A stretch of DNA of 64,000 bases, from contig JAFAMW010000060.1 of the NCBI GenBank assembly GCA_019232985.1, forward strand, positions 21,027 through 85,026. Direction: 5' to 3'. This document shows, piece by piece, positions 48,984 to 57,380 of this stretch. Both the position numbers and the translations under genes were made by a program. This DNA comes from Roseateles sp. (GTDB taxonomy: Bacteria; Pseudomonadota; Gammaproteobacteria; Burkholderiales; Burkholderiaceae). How positions within the stretch are numbered: position 1 is the stretch's first letter; each line of letters starts with the position of its first letter. The notes under the pieces are model-generated. The model worked only from the letters and a program-made list of their open reading frames with translations, was not told the DNA's origin and made no database searches.

Positions 48984-50155
48984 CCGAGCCTTGCCGCCCT
49001 ACCCCGACCCGCCCCCTCCTCCCGCCGCGCCTGCTGACCCTGCCCCTGCTGCTGGCCCTGCTCGCGCCCCACGCCGCCGACGCGAAGCCACCGCGCCAGC
49101 ACCCCGCCGCCAAAGCCGGCGCCGCGAACGCCGACGCGGCGCCGCACCCGCTGACCGACGCGATCGACCGCGCCGAGCTCGCGCGCTACGCGGGCGAGCT
49201 CGCGGCCGCGAACGGCTGGGACCTCGGCGCGGTCCTGCCGGTGCTCGAGCAGGCCCAGCTCGTGCCGGCCGTGCAGCGCCTGGTCCAGCCGGCGCCGGCC
49301 GGCACGGCGAAGGACTGGGCCGCCTACCGCGCGCTGTTCGTCGAGCCCAAGCGCATCGCCGCGGGCGCCGCGTTCTGGCAGGCCAACGCGGCCGCGCTCG
49401 CGCGCGCCGAGGCGCAGTACGGCGTGCCGGCCGAGGTCGTCGTCGGCATCGTCGGCGTCGAGACCTATTACGGCCGCATCATGGGCCACTTCCGCGTGCT
49501 CGATGCGCTCGCGACGCTGGGCTTCGCCTACCCGCCCGGCACGCCGCGCGACCGCAGCCCCTTCTTCCGCGAGCAGCTCGGCGAGCTCTTCAAGCTCGCC
49601 CGCCGCGAGGGCCGCGACCCGGCCACCTATCTGGGCTCCTACGCCGGCGCGATGGGCCTGCCGCAGTTCATGCCGGGCAGCTGGAACCGCCACGCGGTCG
49701 ACTTCGACGGCGACGGCCATATCGACCTGATCAACGACCCGGCCGACGCGATCGGCAGCGTCGCGCATTACCTCGCCGAGTCCGGCTGGCAACGCGGCCT
49801 GCCGACCGACTTCGACGCCGCCCTGCCCGTCGACACGAGCGCCCGCGCGCGGCTGCTGACGCCCGACGTCAAGCCGAGCTTCACGGCGGCCCAGCTCGCG
49901 GCCGCCGGCGTCGAGCTCTCGCCGGCCGCGCAGCGCCACGCCGGGCCGCTCGCCGTCGTCGAGCTGCAGAACGGCGCCGCCGCGCCGAGCTATGTGCTCG
50001 GCACCGAGAACTTCTACGCGATCACGCAGTACAACCATTCGAGCTATTACGCGATGGCCGTGGTCGAGCTGGGGCGCGCCGTCCATGTGGCGGTGCTTCA
50101 GTCGGCAGCGGCGGCCACGTCGGCACCGGCCTCGGCCGGCACGAACGACCAGTAG
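48980..50155 (+). CDS. mltB: Lytic murein transglycosylase B
   Basis: 391-residue membrane-bound transglycosylase. A signal-type hydrophobic segment (about 17-36) is followed by the SLT35 fold: catalytic Glu161 in GIVGVETYYGRIMG, YAGAMGLPQFMPGSW, and the EF-hand-like DFDGDGHIDLIND known to bind calcium in Slt35. NFYAITQYNHSSYYAMAV near the end is the usual MltB signature. No lipobox cysteine is seen, so membrane attachment may differ from E. coli. Last gene of the MoxR operon; its final 58 bp overlap the 3' end of comEC on the other strand. Confidence 0.94.
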   Translation: MTEPCRPTPTRPLLPPRLLTLPLLLALLAPHAADAKPPRQHPAAKAGAANADAAPHPLTDAIDRAELARYAGELAAANGWDLGAVLPVLEQAQLVPAVQRLVQPAPAGTAKDWAAYRALFVEPKRIAAGAAFWQANAAALARAEAQYGVPAEVVVGIVGVETYYGRIMGHFRVLDALATLGFAYPPGTPRDRSPFFREQLGELFKLARREGRDPATYLGSYAGAMGLPQFMPGSWNRHAVDFDGDGHIDLINDPADAIGSVAHYLAESGWQRGLPTDFDAALPVDTSARARLLTPDVKPSFTAAQLAAAGVELSPAAQRHAGPLAVVELQNGAAAPSYVLGTENFYAITQYNHSSYYAMAVVELGRAVHVAVLQSAAAATSAPASAGTNDQ

Positions 50156-52515
50156 TGCGGCGCGAGGTCGCGCTCGCAGGTCCAGGCCGCCGCGTCGCTG
50201 TGCCAGTCCAGGGCGCCGCAGTCGGCCGAGGTGACGACCGCGATGCCGCGCTCGGCGTAGCGCGCTAGCACGCGCGCGGTCGGATGGCCGAAGCGGTTGC
50301 GGTAGCCGGCCTGGACGACGGCAAGCGCGGGCCTGACCGCGTCGAGCAGCGCCGCGCTCGACGAGGTGTTCGAGCCGTGGTGGGGCACCATCAGGAGCTC
50401 GGCGTGCAGCGCGCCGGGCGGGCTCGCGCGCACGAGCGCGAGCTCCTGCGCGGCCTCGACGTCGCCGGTCAGCAGCGCCGCGCGGCCGTTCGCGGCGCTC
50501 ACGCGCAGCACGCAGGACAGCGCGTTGCTCTTGGCCCCCCGGGTGTAGGCGGCGGCCGGCGGCTGGAGCACCTCGAAGTCGACGCCGTCCCATTGCCAGC
50601 GCTGGCCCGCGACGCAGCGCTGCAGCGGCAGCGTGGCGGCCTGCAGCAGCGGGTGCGCGTCTTCGAGCGAACTCAGCAGGCCGTCGACGCGCAGCCCCGC
50701 GAGCAGCGACGCCGCGCCGCCGATATGGTCGGTGTCGCGATGGCTGAGCACAAGGCGGTCGAGCCGCGCGACGCCGAGCCCGCGCAGCAGCGGCAGCAGC
50801 ACGCGCTCGCCGGCGTCGGCGCCCGGCGTGTCGGGCTGGTACTGCGGCCCCGCGTCGAACAGCAGCGCGTGGCCCGCGGTGCGCACGAGCACGGCCGTGC
50901 CTTGGCCGACGTCGGCCGCGAGCAGCTCGAACTCGCCCGCCGCGGGCCGCGACGGCGCGGGCCACAGCAGCGGCAGGCCGAGCAGCAGGCCGCAGGCGCG
51001 CAGCCGCCAGGGCAGGCGCAGCACGAGCAGCAGGCCGCCCGCGAGGCCCAGCGTCTGCGCCCAGGCCGGCGCTGCGGCGACGAACCAGACCGCGGCGCCC
51101 GTGCCGGCCAGCCATTCGAGGTAGGCGAACAGGCCGTGCAAGCCTTGCGTCGCGAGCCACCAGGCCCCCGGCACGAACGCGCCGAGCAGCGCGAGCGGCA
51201 CGATCGCGAAGCTCACGAGCGGGATCGCGACGAGGTTCGCGAACAGCCCGACGAGCGAGACCTGGCCGAAGAACAGCAGGCCCAGCGGCGCAAGCCCCAG
51301 CGTCGCGATCCACTGCGCGCGCAGACCGGCGCCGAGCCGTGCGCGCCAGCCCTGCCCCGCCGGCTCGGCGCCCGTCATCAGCAGGCCCACCGCGACGAAG
51401 GACAGCCAGAAGCCGGCCTGCGCGACCGCGAACGGGTCGACGAGCGTGACGACCGCGCCCGCCAGGAGCAGCGCGAGCGCGCCGGGCCAGCGCACGCCGA
51501 GCTCGCGCAGCAGCGCGAGCGTCACGAGCATCCACACCGTGCGCTGCGCCGGCAGGCCCCAGCCCGAGAACAGCGCATAGGCGAGCGCCGCGGCCACGCC
51601 GGCCCAGCGCGCCGCGCGCGGCGCGGGCCAGGCCAGGCACAAGGTCGCGCTGCGCCGCCAGGCCCCCTCGGCCAGCCATTGGACGAGCCACGCGAGCATC
51701 GTCACATGGGTGCCGGAGATCGCGAGCAGGTGCGCGACGCCGGTGCGCCGGAACAGCGTCCAGTCGGCGCCGTCGATCGCGGCCTGGTCGCCGAGCGTCA
51801 GCGCCGCGAGCACGCCGGCCGCGCGCGCGTCGGACACCTCGCGCTCGAGCGCGTCGCGCAGGCGCTGGCGCCACGCGTCGAGCGCCCACCAGGGCGCCGG
51901 CGCGAGGCGCACGCGCGTCTGCGGCCGCACGCTGCCGGTCGCGCCGATGCGCTGCTCGAACAGCCACCGCTCGGCGTCGAAGCCGCCCGGGTTGCGCAGG
52001 CCGTGCGGGCGCTTGAGCCGCACCGTCCATTGCCAGGACTCGCCGGCGCCGATCGCGGGCAGCGGCTCGCGCGGCGTCGCGTAGACGCCCAGGGCGATGC
52101 GCGGCGGCAGCGCGAGCGGCGCGTCGGCCAGGCTCGGGCCGGCGCGCGCCGATTCGGGCGCGAACAAGAAGCGCGTGCCAAGGCTGCCGCCCTGCCCGAG
52201 CGTGCGGCCCGGCAGGCTCGCGACGCGGCCCGTGACGAGCAGGTCGCGGCCCTCCCAGTCCGGCGCGAGCCGCTCGGCCAGGCGCGCGTCGGCGCGCCAC
52301 GCGGCCTGCGCGAGGGCCAGCGGCAGGAGCGCTGCGGCGAGCCAGGCCGGCGAACGCCGCAGCCCCGCCGCGGCCAGCGCGAGCAGCCCGACCGCGAGCA
52401 ACGCGGCCAGCTCGCGCGCGTCCGGCAGCCGGGGCCCCGCCTGCAGCAGCACGAGCCCGGCCAGCCAGCCCAGCGGCGGCAGGCTCCAATGCCAGGCGGA
52501 CTGGCGCAGGCTCAT
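50098..52515 (-). CDS. comEC: ComEC/Rec2 competence protein
   Basis: 805-residue DNA-uptake channel. The hydrophobic N-terminus and DUF4131 region are followed by the competence domain with many membrane helices (LLAISGTHVTMLAWLVQW near 235-255 is the family motif). The C-terminal MBL-type domain has SHRDTDHIGGAASLL near 590-605. It carries incoming single-stranded DNA across the inner membrane; with type IV pilin genes elsewhere in the window this makes natural transformation plausible. It overlaps mltB tail-to-tail by 58 bp. Divergent from ridA. Confidence 0.93.
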   Translation of the reverse strand: MSLRQSAWHWSLPPLGWLAGLVLLQAGPRLPDARELAALLAVGLLALAAAGLRRSPAWLAAALLPLALAQAAWRADARLAERLAPDWEGRDLLVTGRVASLPGRTLGQGGSLGTRFLFAPESARAGPSLADAPLALPPRIALGVYATPREPLPAIGAGESWQWTVRLKRPHGLRNPGGFDAERWLFEQRIGATGSVRPQTRVRLAPAPWWALDAWRQRLRDALEREVSDARAAGVLAALTLGDQAAIDGADWTLFRRTGVAHLLAISGTHVTMLAWLVQWLAEGAWRRSATLCLAWPAPRAARWAGVAAALAYALFSGWGLPAQRTVWMLVTLALLRELGVRWPGALALLLAGAVVTLVDPFAVAQAGFWLSFVAVGLLMTGAEPAGQGWRARLGAGLRAQWIATLGLAPLGLLFFGQVSLVGLFANLVAIPLVSFAIVPLALLGAFVPGAWWLATQGLHGLFAYLEWLAGTGAAVWFVAAAPAWAQTLGLAGGLLLVLRLPWRLRACGLLLGLPLLWPAPSRPAAGEFELLAADVGQGTAVLVRTAGHALLFDAGPQYQPDTPGADAGERVLLPLLRGLGVARLDRLVLSHRDTDHIGGAASLLAGLRVDGLLSSLEDAHPLLQAATLPLQRCVAGQRWQWDGVDFEVLQPPAAAYTRGAKSNALSCVLRVSAANGRAALLTGDVEAAQELALVRASPPGALHAELLMVPHHGSNTSSSAALLDAVRPALAVVQAGYRNRFGHPTARVLARYAERGIAVVTSADCGALDWHSDAAAWTCERDLAPHYWSFVPAEAGADVAAAAD

Positions 52516-52593
52516 GGAAAGACGCTCATAAAGCGACGGCTAATCCCTGCCGTGTAGGATGCCCGCTGCTTCAGCGTCGAGAGCCAGGAAATC

Positions 52594-53064
52594 ATGAGCC
52601 AGCGTCCCATTTACCAACGTCTGCAAACCCTCGGCATCGAACTGCCGCCGCTCGCCGTGCCGGCCGCGGCCTACGTGCCCTTCGTGCGCACCGGCAATCT
52701 GCTGTTCGTCTCCGGCCATATCGCCAAGAAGGACGGCCGGGTGTGGGCCGGCCAGCTCGGCCGCGACGTCGACACCGCGACCGGCAAGCTCGCCGCGCGC
52801 GCGGTCGCCGTCGACCTGCTCGGCACGCTGCACGCGGCGCTCGGCGACCTCGGCCGCGTCAAGCGCGTCGTCAAGCTGATGAGCCTCGTCAACAGCACGG
52901 CCGACTTCACCGAGCAGCACCTCGTCACGAACGGCGCGTCCGAGCTCATCGGCGAGGTCTTCGGCGCCGAGGTCGGCGCGCACGCGCGCAGCGCGTTCGG
53001 CGTCGCCCAGATCCCGATGGGCGCCTGCGTCGAGATCGAGCTGATCGTCGAGGTCGAGGCTTGA
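52594..53064 (+). CDS. RidA-family protein
   Basis: 156-residue YjgF/RidA-type protein. RidA enzymes hydrolyse reactive enamine/imine intermediates from PLP enzymes. The motif LLFVSGHIAKKDGRVWAGQLGRDV near the start and ARSAFGVAQIPMGACVEIELIVEV at the end include the conserved arginine and the family's IPxxACVEIE signature. It is slightly longer than classic RidA (about 128), as in other RidA subgroups. Its stop shares one base with the dsbB start (TGATG), so the two are coupled. Confidence 0.9.
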   Translation: MSQRPIYQRLQTLGIELPPLAVPAAAYVPFVRTGNLLFVSGHIAKKDGRVWAGQLGRDVDTATGKLAARAVAVDLLGTLHAALGDLGRVKRVVKLMSLVNSTADFTEQHLVTNGASELIGEVFGAEVGAHARSAFGVAQIPMGACVEIELIVEVEA

Positions 53065-53552
53065 TGCGCCGCGCCGCCCCCGCGCTGTCGGGCCGCGTGC
53101 TCGCCGGCACGCTGCTCGTCTCGCTCGCGGCCGTCGCCGCGGCGCTCGTCGCCCAGCACGCGTTCGGCGTGCGGCCCTGCCCCTGGTGCGTGCTGCAGCG
53201 CGGCGTGTTCCTGCTGATCGCGGCGGCCTCGCTCGTCGGCCTGCTGCTGCGCGGCGCGGCGCGCGGCCTGCTGCTCGTCGTCGTGCTCGGCCTGGCCGTC
53301 GCCGGCTGCGCCGCGGCCTATTACCAGCACGAGGTCGCGTCGCTGACCTCGAGCTGCGCGATGGGCTTCGCCGACCGCACGATCGCGTCGCTGCAGCTCG
53401 AAGACCGCCTGCCCTATGTGTTCATGGTCACGGCGAACTGCGCCGAGGCCGCCGCCTATCGCCTGCTGGGCCTGCCCTACGAGGTCTGGAGCGGCGCGCT
53501 CTACGTGCTGACGGCCCTCGCCGCCGCGCTGGGCCTCAAGCGCCTGAAGTAA
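53064..53552 (+). CDS. dsbB: Disulfide bond formation protein B
   Basis: 162-residue inner-membrane quinone reductase that re-oxidises DsbA. Four helices are apparent. The first periplasmic pair is Cys39/Cys42 in RPCPWCVLQR and the second pair is Cys98 and Cys126. This arrangement and RxxPCPxC match DsbB. The start at 53064 overlaps the ridA stop. The dsbA partner is not in the window. The VOC gene follows after 16 bp. Confidence 0.93.
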   Translation: MRRAAPALSGRVLAGTLLVSLAAVAAALVAQHAFGVRPCPWCVLQRGVFLLIAAASLVGLLLRGAARGLLLVVVLGLAVAGCAAAYYQHEVASLTSSCAMGFADRTIASLQLEDRLPYVFMVTANCAEAAAYRLLGLPYEVWSGALYVLTALAAALGLKRLK

Positions 53553-53568
53553 CGAGACAGGCGCGCGC

Positions 53569-53955
53569 ATGACGGTCCGCGGCTTGGCCCATGTGAACCT
53601 GCGTGCACCGCGCGCGCTGCTCGACGCGCTGCGCGACTTCTACGTCGACGTCGTCGGCCTGGCGCCGGGGCCGCGTCCGCCGTTCGCGAGCTTCGGCTAC
53701 TGGCTCTACGCGGGCGGCCGCGACGTGCTGCACCTGAGCGAGGCGCGCGCCGGCGAGGAACGCGCGCCCGGCCGCAGCCCGACCTACGACCACCTGGCCC
53801 TGGCCTGCGACGACCTCGCCGGCACCGAGGCGCAGCTGCGCGCGCGCGGCCTCGCCTACCGCCGCGCCGCGGTGCCGCTGACCGGCCAGGTCCAGCTGTT
53901 CTTCGCCGACCCGGCCGGCAACGGCGTCGAATTGAATTTCGCCAGCGGACAGTAA
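53569..53955 (+). CDS. VOC-family (glyoxalase-like) protein
   Basis: 128-residue vicinal-oxygen-chelate fold protein. Probable metal ligands are the His in LAHVNLRAP, the His in YDHLALACDD and the Glu in GNGVELNF, in the classic H-x-E glyoxalase pattern repeated over two beta-alpha-beta-beta-beta units. The reaction cannot be named from sequence: lyases, dioxygenases and resistance proteins share the fold. It sits between dsbB and the toxin-antitoxin promoter. Confidence 0.82.
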   Translation: MTVRGLAHVNLRAPRALLDALRDFYVDVVGLAPGPRPPFASFGYWLYAGGRDVLHLSEARAGEERAPGRSPTYDHLALACDDLAGTEAQLRARGLAYRRAAVPLTGQVQLFFADPAGNGVELNFASGQ

Positions 53956-53985
53956 TTTGCATTTTGTCCGCCGGCGGACTACCAT
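53956..53985 (+). promoter_or_regulatory. Antitoxin promoter with 14-bp palindrome
   Basis: A perfect palindrome GTCCGCC-GGCGGAC (53966-53979) ends 12 bp before the antitoxin ATG. It lies between TTTGCA (53956-53961) and TACCAT (53980-53985), plausible -35 and -10 elements 18 bp apart. Toxin-antitoxin operons of the Xre type are usually repressed by the antitoxin at such sites; that role is inferred here. Confidence 0.5.
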
Positions 53986-53991
53986 CGCGGC

Positions 53992-54405
53992 ATGAGCGCC
54001 GTCGTCGTCGCCCCCGCCCATCCCGCGCCGGACCTGAGTTCGCCGGCCGCCGCGGGCGCGGCGCTGCGCACCTTCTTCAATATCGCGGCGGCCTGGGAGC
54101 TCGGCAACGAGGACCAGCAGCGCCTGCTCGGCTGCGGCCGCACGACCTTCTTCGACTGGAAGGCCGGCCGCGTCAAGGCCGGGCTCGACGCGGCGACGCT
54201 CGAGCGGCTCTCGCACCTGTTCGGCATCTGGTCGGCGCTGCAGATCCTGCTGCCGCTGCCCGAGCGCGCGAACGCGTGGATCAGGCAGCCGAACGCGGCG
54301 CCGCTGTTCGGCGGCGGCTCGGCCCTCGAGCGCATGCGCGGCGGCCAGGTCGCCGACCTGTTCGTCGTACGCCAGTACCTCGACGCGCAGCGCGGCGGCT
54401 GGTGA
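53992..54405 (+). CDS. Xre/MbcA/ParS-type antitoxin
   Basis: 137-residue antitoxin of the RES-Xre type. An N-terminal helix-turn-helix-like part (LLGCGRTTFFDWKAGRVKAGL) precedes the toxin-binding ParS/MbcA domain, seen as ANAWIRQPNAAPLFGG and ALERMRGGQVADLFVVRQYLDA. Its final codons overlap the toxin GTG (GTGA), the coupling expected for a type II pair. It probably represses its own promoter through the 14-bp palindrome just upstream. Confidence 0.88.
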   Translation: MSAVVVAPAHPAPDLSSPAAAGAALRTFFNIAAAWELGNEDQQRLLGCGRTTFFDWKAGRVKAGLDAATLERLSHLFGIWSALQILLPLPERANAWIRQPNAAPLFGGGSALERMRGGQVADLFVVRQYLDAQRGGW

Positions 54406-55115
54406 GCGGGCCGATGGGCGCCCTGCCCGAGTTCGCGCGCTCGCGCGTGCGCTGGAAGGATGCGTGCCGGCTGATCCCGAGCCGCTTCCCGCCGGTCTCG
54501 CTGTTCGAGACCGTCGCCGACCCGGCCGACCTCGACGTCGTGTTCGCGATCGAGCAGCTCGCCAACCCGCGCCTGCGCGACGCGGTCGGCGAGCTCAGGC
54601 TCGTGCCGCCCGAGCAGCGCGTCAGCGGCCCCGGCACGAGCGCGATCATGGCCGCGTTCACGCACCTGAACCCCGACGGCAGCCGCTTCTCGGACGGCAG
54701 CTGGGGCGTCTACTACGCGGCGCGCACGCTCGCGACGGCGGTCGCCGAGGTCGGCTGGCACCGCGCGCGCTTTCTCGCGCGCACGCGCGAGGCGCCGATC
54801 GAGATCGACCTGCGCTGCTACCGCGCGCGCGTCGAAGCCACGCTCGTCGACATCCGCGGCGCGGCCGAGGCCGCGGCGCTGCACGCGTCCGACAGCTACG
54901 CGGCCTCGCAGGCGTTCGCGCGGCCGCTGCGCGCGGCGGCGGTCAGCGGCATCGCCTACGACAGCGTGCGCGACCCGGGCGGCCAATGCGTCGCGCTGTT
55001 CACGCCGCGCGCGCTCGTGCCGCCGGCGCGCCAGGCCGAGCATGTGACGCTGCGCTGGGACGGCGCCAGAATCGCCGGCTGGTACCTGAAGTCGGAGCTC
55101 CGGCCCCTGCCCTAG
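54402..55115 (+). CDS. RES-domain toxin
   Basis: 237-residue RES-family protein. Members degrade cellular NAD+ (phosphorolysis or glycohydrolysis), stopping growth when the antitoxin is lost. The core includes GSRFSDGSWGVYYAARTLATAVAEVGWHRARF with the conserved Arg, aromatic and Glu residues, and the later GIAYDSVRDPGGQCVALF typical of the domain. It starts at the GTG overlapping the antitoxin stop; an ATG 12 bp further on is an alternative. Codon use looks like its neighbours, so there is no sign of recent transfer. Confidence 0.88.
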   Translation: MSGPMGALPEFARSRVRWKDACRLIPSRFPPVSLFETVADPADLDVVFAIEQLANPRLRDAVGELRLVPPEQRVSGPGTSAIMAAFTHLNPDGSRFSDGSWGVYYAARTLATAVAEVGWHRARFLARTREAPIEIDLRCYRARVEATLVDIRGAAEAAALHASDSYAASQAFARPLRAAAVSGIAYDSVRDPGGQCVALFTPRALVPPARQAEHVTLRWDGARIAGWYLKSELRPLP

Positions 55116-55150
55116 CGGGCGCGTCGGACCCGTCGGGCCAAGTCCCGGAA

Positions 55151-55181
55151 TGCAAAGTCGACGTCCCAATCGGGCAAGTCT
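55151..55181 (+). promoter_or_regulatory. AraC-type direct-repeat operator upstream of the DUF1302 gene
   Basis: Half-sites TGCAAAGTCG (55151-55160) and GGGCAAGTCT (55172-55181) lie 21 bp apart, two helical turns on one face. The 11-bp linker is ACGTCCCAATC. The whole 31-bp element matches the one before the CMD-like gene (minus strand of 61141-61171) at 25 positions, in the same orientation relative to the gene served, and 99 bp before the DUF1302 start. The rest of 55116-55280 shows nothing else. Confidence 0.7.
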
Positions 55182-55280
55182 GCGCCGTCCGTTTTCCTGA
55201 AGATGCCGCCCTGGGGCCGCTGCAAGCCCCATGGCCGGCGGCGCGCGCCCATGCGCGCCGCGGCGATAACAAGGACATCC

Positions 55281-57314
55281 ATGAGACAAGCCCGCCTTCA
55301 GACCCCGCTATCGCTGTTCGCCGCGGCCGCGGCCCTTGCCTGCACCGCGACCCTGCCCCGGGCCGCGGCGGCCGAGGACTTCAAGCTCTCGGACGGCGTC
55401 GCCGGCAGCGTCGCGACGACGCTGAGCCTCGGCACGACGATCCGCGCCCAGGCGCCGAACCCGGCCGAGTACGCCTACATCCCGGCGACGACGGTGCCCG
55501 GCGCCGCGCCGGGCCAGCTGGTCGGCCAGACCGGCGGCTCGGACCTGAACTTCGGCCAGGGCGATCCGGTCTCGACCATCGCCGAGGCGATGGTCGACCT
55601 CGACGTGCACGGCGCCACGTTCGGCGCGTTCGCGCGCGTCGCGGCCTGGCACGACTTCACGCTCGGCCATGCCGACGCGGCCTACGGCAACTACGCGAAC
55701 GGCTACGCCGGCGGCACGCCGCTGTCGGACCGCGGCTTCCAGCCCGGCGCGCGCTTCGACGGCCTGATGCTGCGCGACGCCTATGTGTCCGCGCATGCCG
55801 GGCTCGACGCCGGGCGCCGCCTCGATCTGCGCCTCGGCCGCCAGCTGCTCGGCGTCGACCCCGACCAGGCCCTGACGGCCGGCAGCTGGGGCGTGATGCG
55901 CATGATCGGCGGCGGCATCGCCGCCGCGACGAACCCGCAGGACTTCGCGGCGCAGCTGCGCCCGGGCGCGATCGCCGAGGAGTCGCGCGTGCCGGTCGGC
56001 ATGCTCGACCTGCGCGTCGCGAGCGGCGCGGCGGCCGGTGCGAACCGCTGGACGCTCGAGGGCTTCCTGCCCTACGAGACGCGCGAGGCCGTGCTGCCCG
56101 GCTGCGGCACCTTCTACGACATCGCGTCGGTCGTGCCGCCCGGCTGCGACCTCGCCTCGGCGGTCGGCGCGCCGGTCGCGGGCACGCCGCTCACGACGGT
56201 CGCCGCGCTGACCGAGAAGAGCCTGCTCGCGTCGAACTACTACGTGCACCGCACCGGCGACCAGCCCGCGGGCGCGCACGGCCAGTTCGGCCTCGCCGCC
56301 CACCTCGACCTCGCGGCGCTGAACACGACGCTGTCGGCCTACGCGCTGAACACGCCGAGCACGCTGCCGTTCTACCAGGTGCGCGTCGACGACGTCGGCG
56401 GCCAGCCGATCCAGCTGCCCGCGGCGCTCGGCCAGGTCGGCGTGATCGCGTCGGCCCTGCTGCGCCTGAACCCGGCCGCGAAGCTGCCGCCGCTGCCGGC
56501 GCTGAGCGGCGTCGTCAACGGCTTCGAGTACGACATCGCCTACCCGGCCTCGGTGCGGCTCTACGGCCTGAGCTTCAACGCGCGGCCCGACCCGCTCGCG
56601 CGCGTGTACGGCGAGCTCGCGCACCGCGACGGCCAGCCCCTGTCGTACAACCTCAACGACGTGCTCGCGGCCTTCCTGCTGCGTGCGCCGACCTCGCTGC
56701 TCGCCGAGCAGCGCGGCGCGCTCGCGGCACCGGCCGGCAGCGTCTACGACGCCTACCAGCGTTTCGGCGTGAGCACCGCGGCGCTCGGCTACGCGCGCGC
56801 GTTCAAGAACCTGATCGGGGCCCAGCAGCTGCGCGTCGCGGTCGAGGCCGGCGCGAGCCATGTCGACGGCCTGCCCGACCCCGAAACGATGCGCTACGGC
56901 CGCGCGTTCGCCTACGGGTCCGCGCCCTATCTATCGAACGGCACGCTGACGCCGGGCTGCGGCGCCCTGCCGGCCGGCGTGCCGGCCGCGTTCGCCTACG
57001 TGCCGGGCAAGACCTGTGGCGGCGGCGGTTTCGTCACGAGCAGCGCCTGGGGCTGGCGCCTGTCGGCTTCGGCCGCCTACGCGGGCCCGGGCGGCTCGAC
57101 GATCACGCCCTCTCTCTACGTCGCGCGCGACGTCAGCGGCTACGCGTTCGACGGCAGCTACTCGGCCGGCCGCTCGACGATCCGCCCGGCCATGCGCATC
57201 GACTGGGACCGCCGCTACTACGCGCAGTTCACCTACACCGGCATGTCGGGCGGCGACTACAACCTGCTGGCCGACCGCAGCGCGTTCACGCTCGCCGGCG
57301 GCGCGAAGTTCTGA
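55281..57314 (+). CDS. DUF1302 outer-membrane protein
   Basis: 677-residue outer-membrane protein of the DUF1302 family. A signal peptide (hydrophobic to about residue 30, Ala-rich cleavage site) leads to the family's opening KLSDGVAGSVATTLSLGTTIRAQ. Alternating strands with LGRQLLGVDP and the C-terminal TPSLYVARDVSGYAFDGSY are typical, ending in an aromatic residue (KF) as beta-barrels do. Family members accompany uptake of hydrophobic carboxylates or steroids, usually beside a DUF1329 gene, which is missing here. Its promoter carries the same AraC-type element as the catabolic operon. A strong terminator follows. Confidence 0.85.
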   Translation: MRQARLQTPLSLFAAAAALACTATLPRAAAAEDFKLSDGVAGSVATTLSLGTTIRAQAPNPAEYAYIPATTVPGAAPGQLVGQTGGSDLNFGQGDPVSTIAEAMVDLDVHGATFGAFARVAAWHDFTLGHADAAYGNYANGYAGGTPLSDRGFQPGARFDGLMLRDAYVSAHAGLDAGRRLDLRLGRQLLGVDPDQALTAGSWGVMRMIGGGIAAATNPQDFAAQLRPGAIAEESRVPVGMLDLRVASGAAAGANRWTLEGFLPYETREAVLPGCGTFYDIASVVPPGCDLASAVGAPVAGTPLTTVAALTEKSLLASNYYVHRTGDQPAGAHGQFGLAAHLDLAALNTTLSAYALNTPSTLPFYQVRVDDVGGQPIQLPAALGQVGVIASALLRLNPAAKLPPLPALSGVVNGFEYDIAYPASVRLYGLSFNARPDPLARVYGELAHRDGQPLSYNLNDVLAAFLLRAPTSLLAEQRGALAAPAGSVYDAYQRFGVSTAALGYARAFKNLIGAQQLRVAVEAGASHVDGLPDPETMRYGRAFAYGSAPYLSNGTLTPGCGALPAGVPAAFAYVPGKTCGGGGFVTSSAWGWRLSASAAYAGPGGSTITPSLYVARDVSGYAFDGSYSAGRSTIRPAMRIDWDRRYYAQFTYTGMSGGDYNLLADRSAFTLAGGAKF

Positions 57315-57330
57315 GCGACGCGCAAGGACC

Positions 57331-57360
57331 AGGGCCCGGCGCTCACGCGCCGGGCCCTTT
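57331..57360 (+). terminator. Terminator between the DUF1302 gene and the SDR gene
   Basis: Perfect 12-bp arms (57331-57342 and 57347-57358) with a TCAC loop and a short T-run follow the DUF1302 stop by 17 bp. The converging SDR gene ends 21 bp further on, so this hairpin may serve both directions. Confidence 0.85.
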
Positions 57361-57380
57361 GCGTTCGCCGCCCTTCGGGG

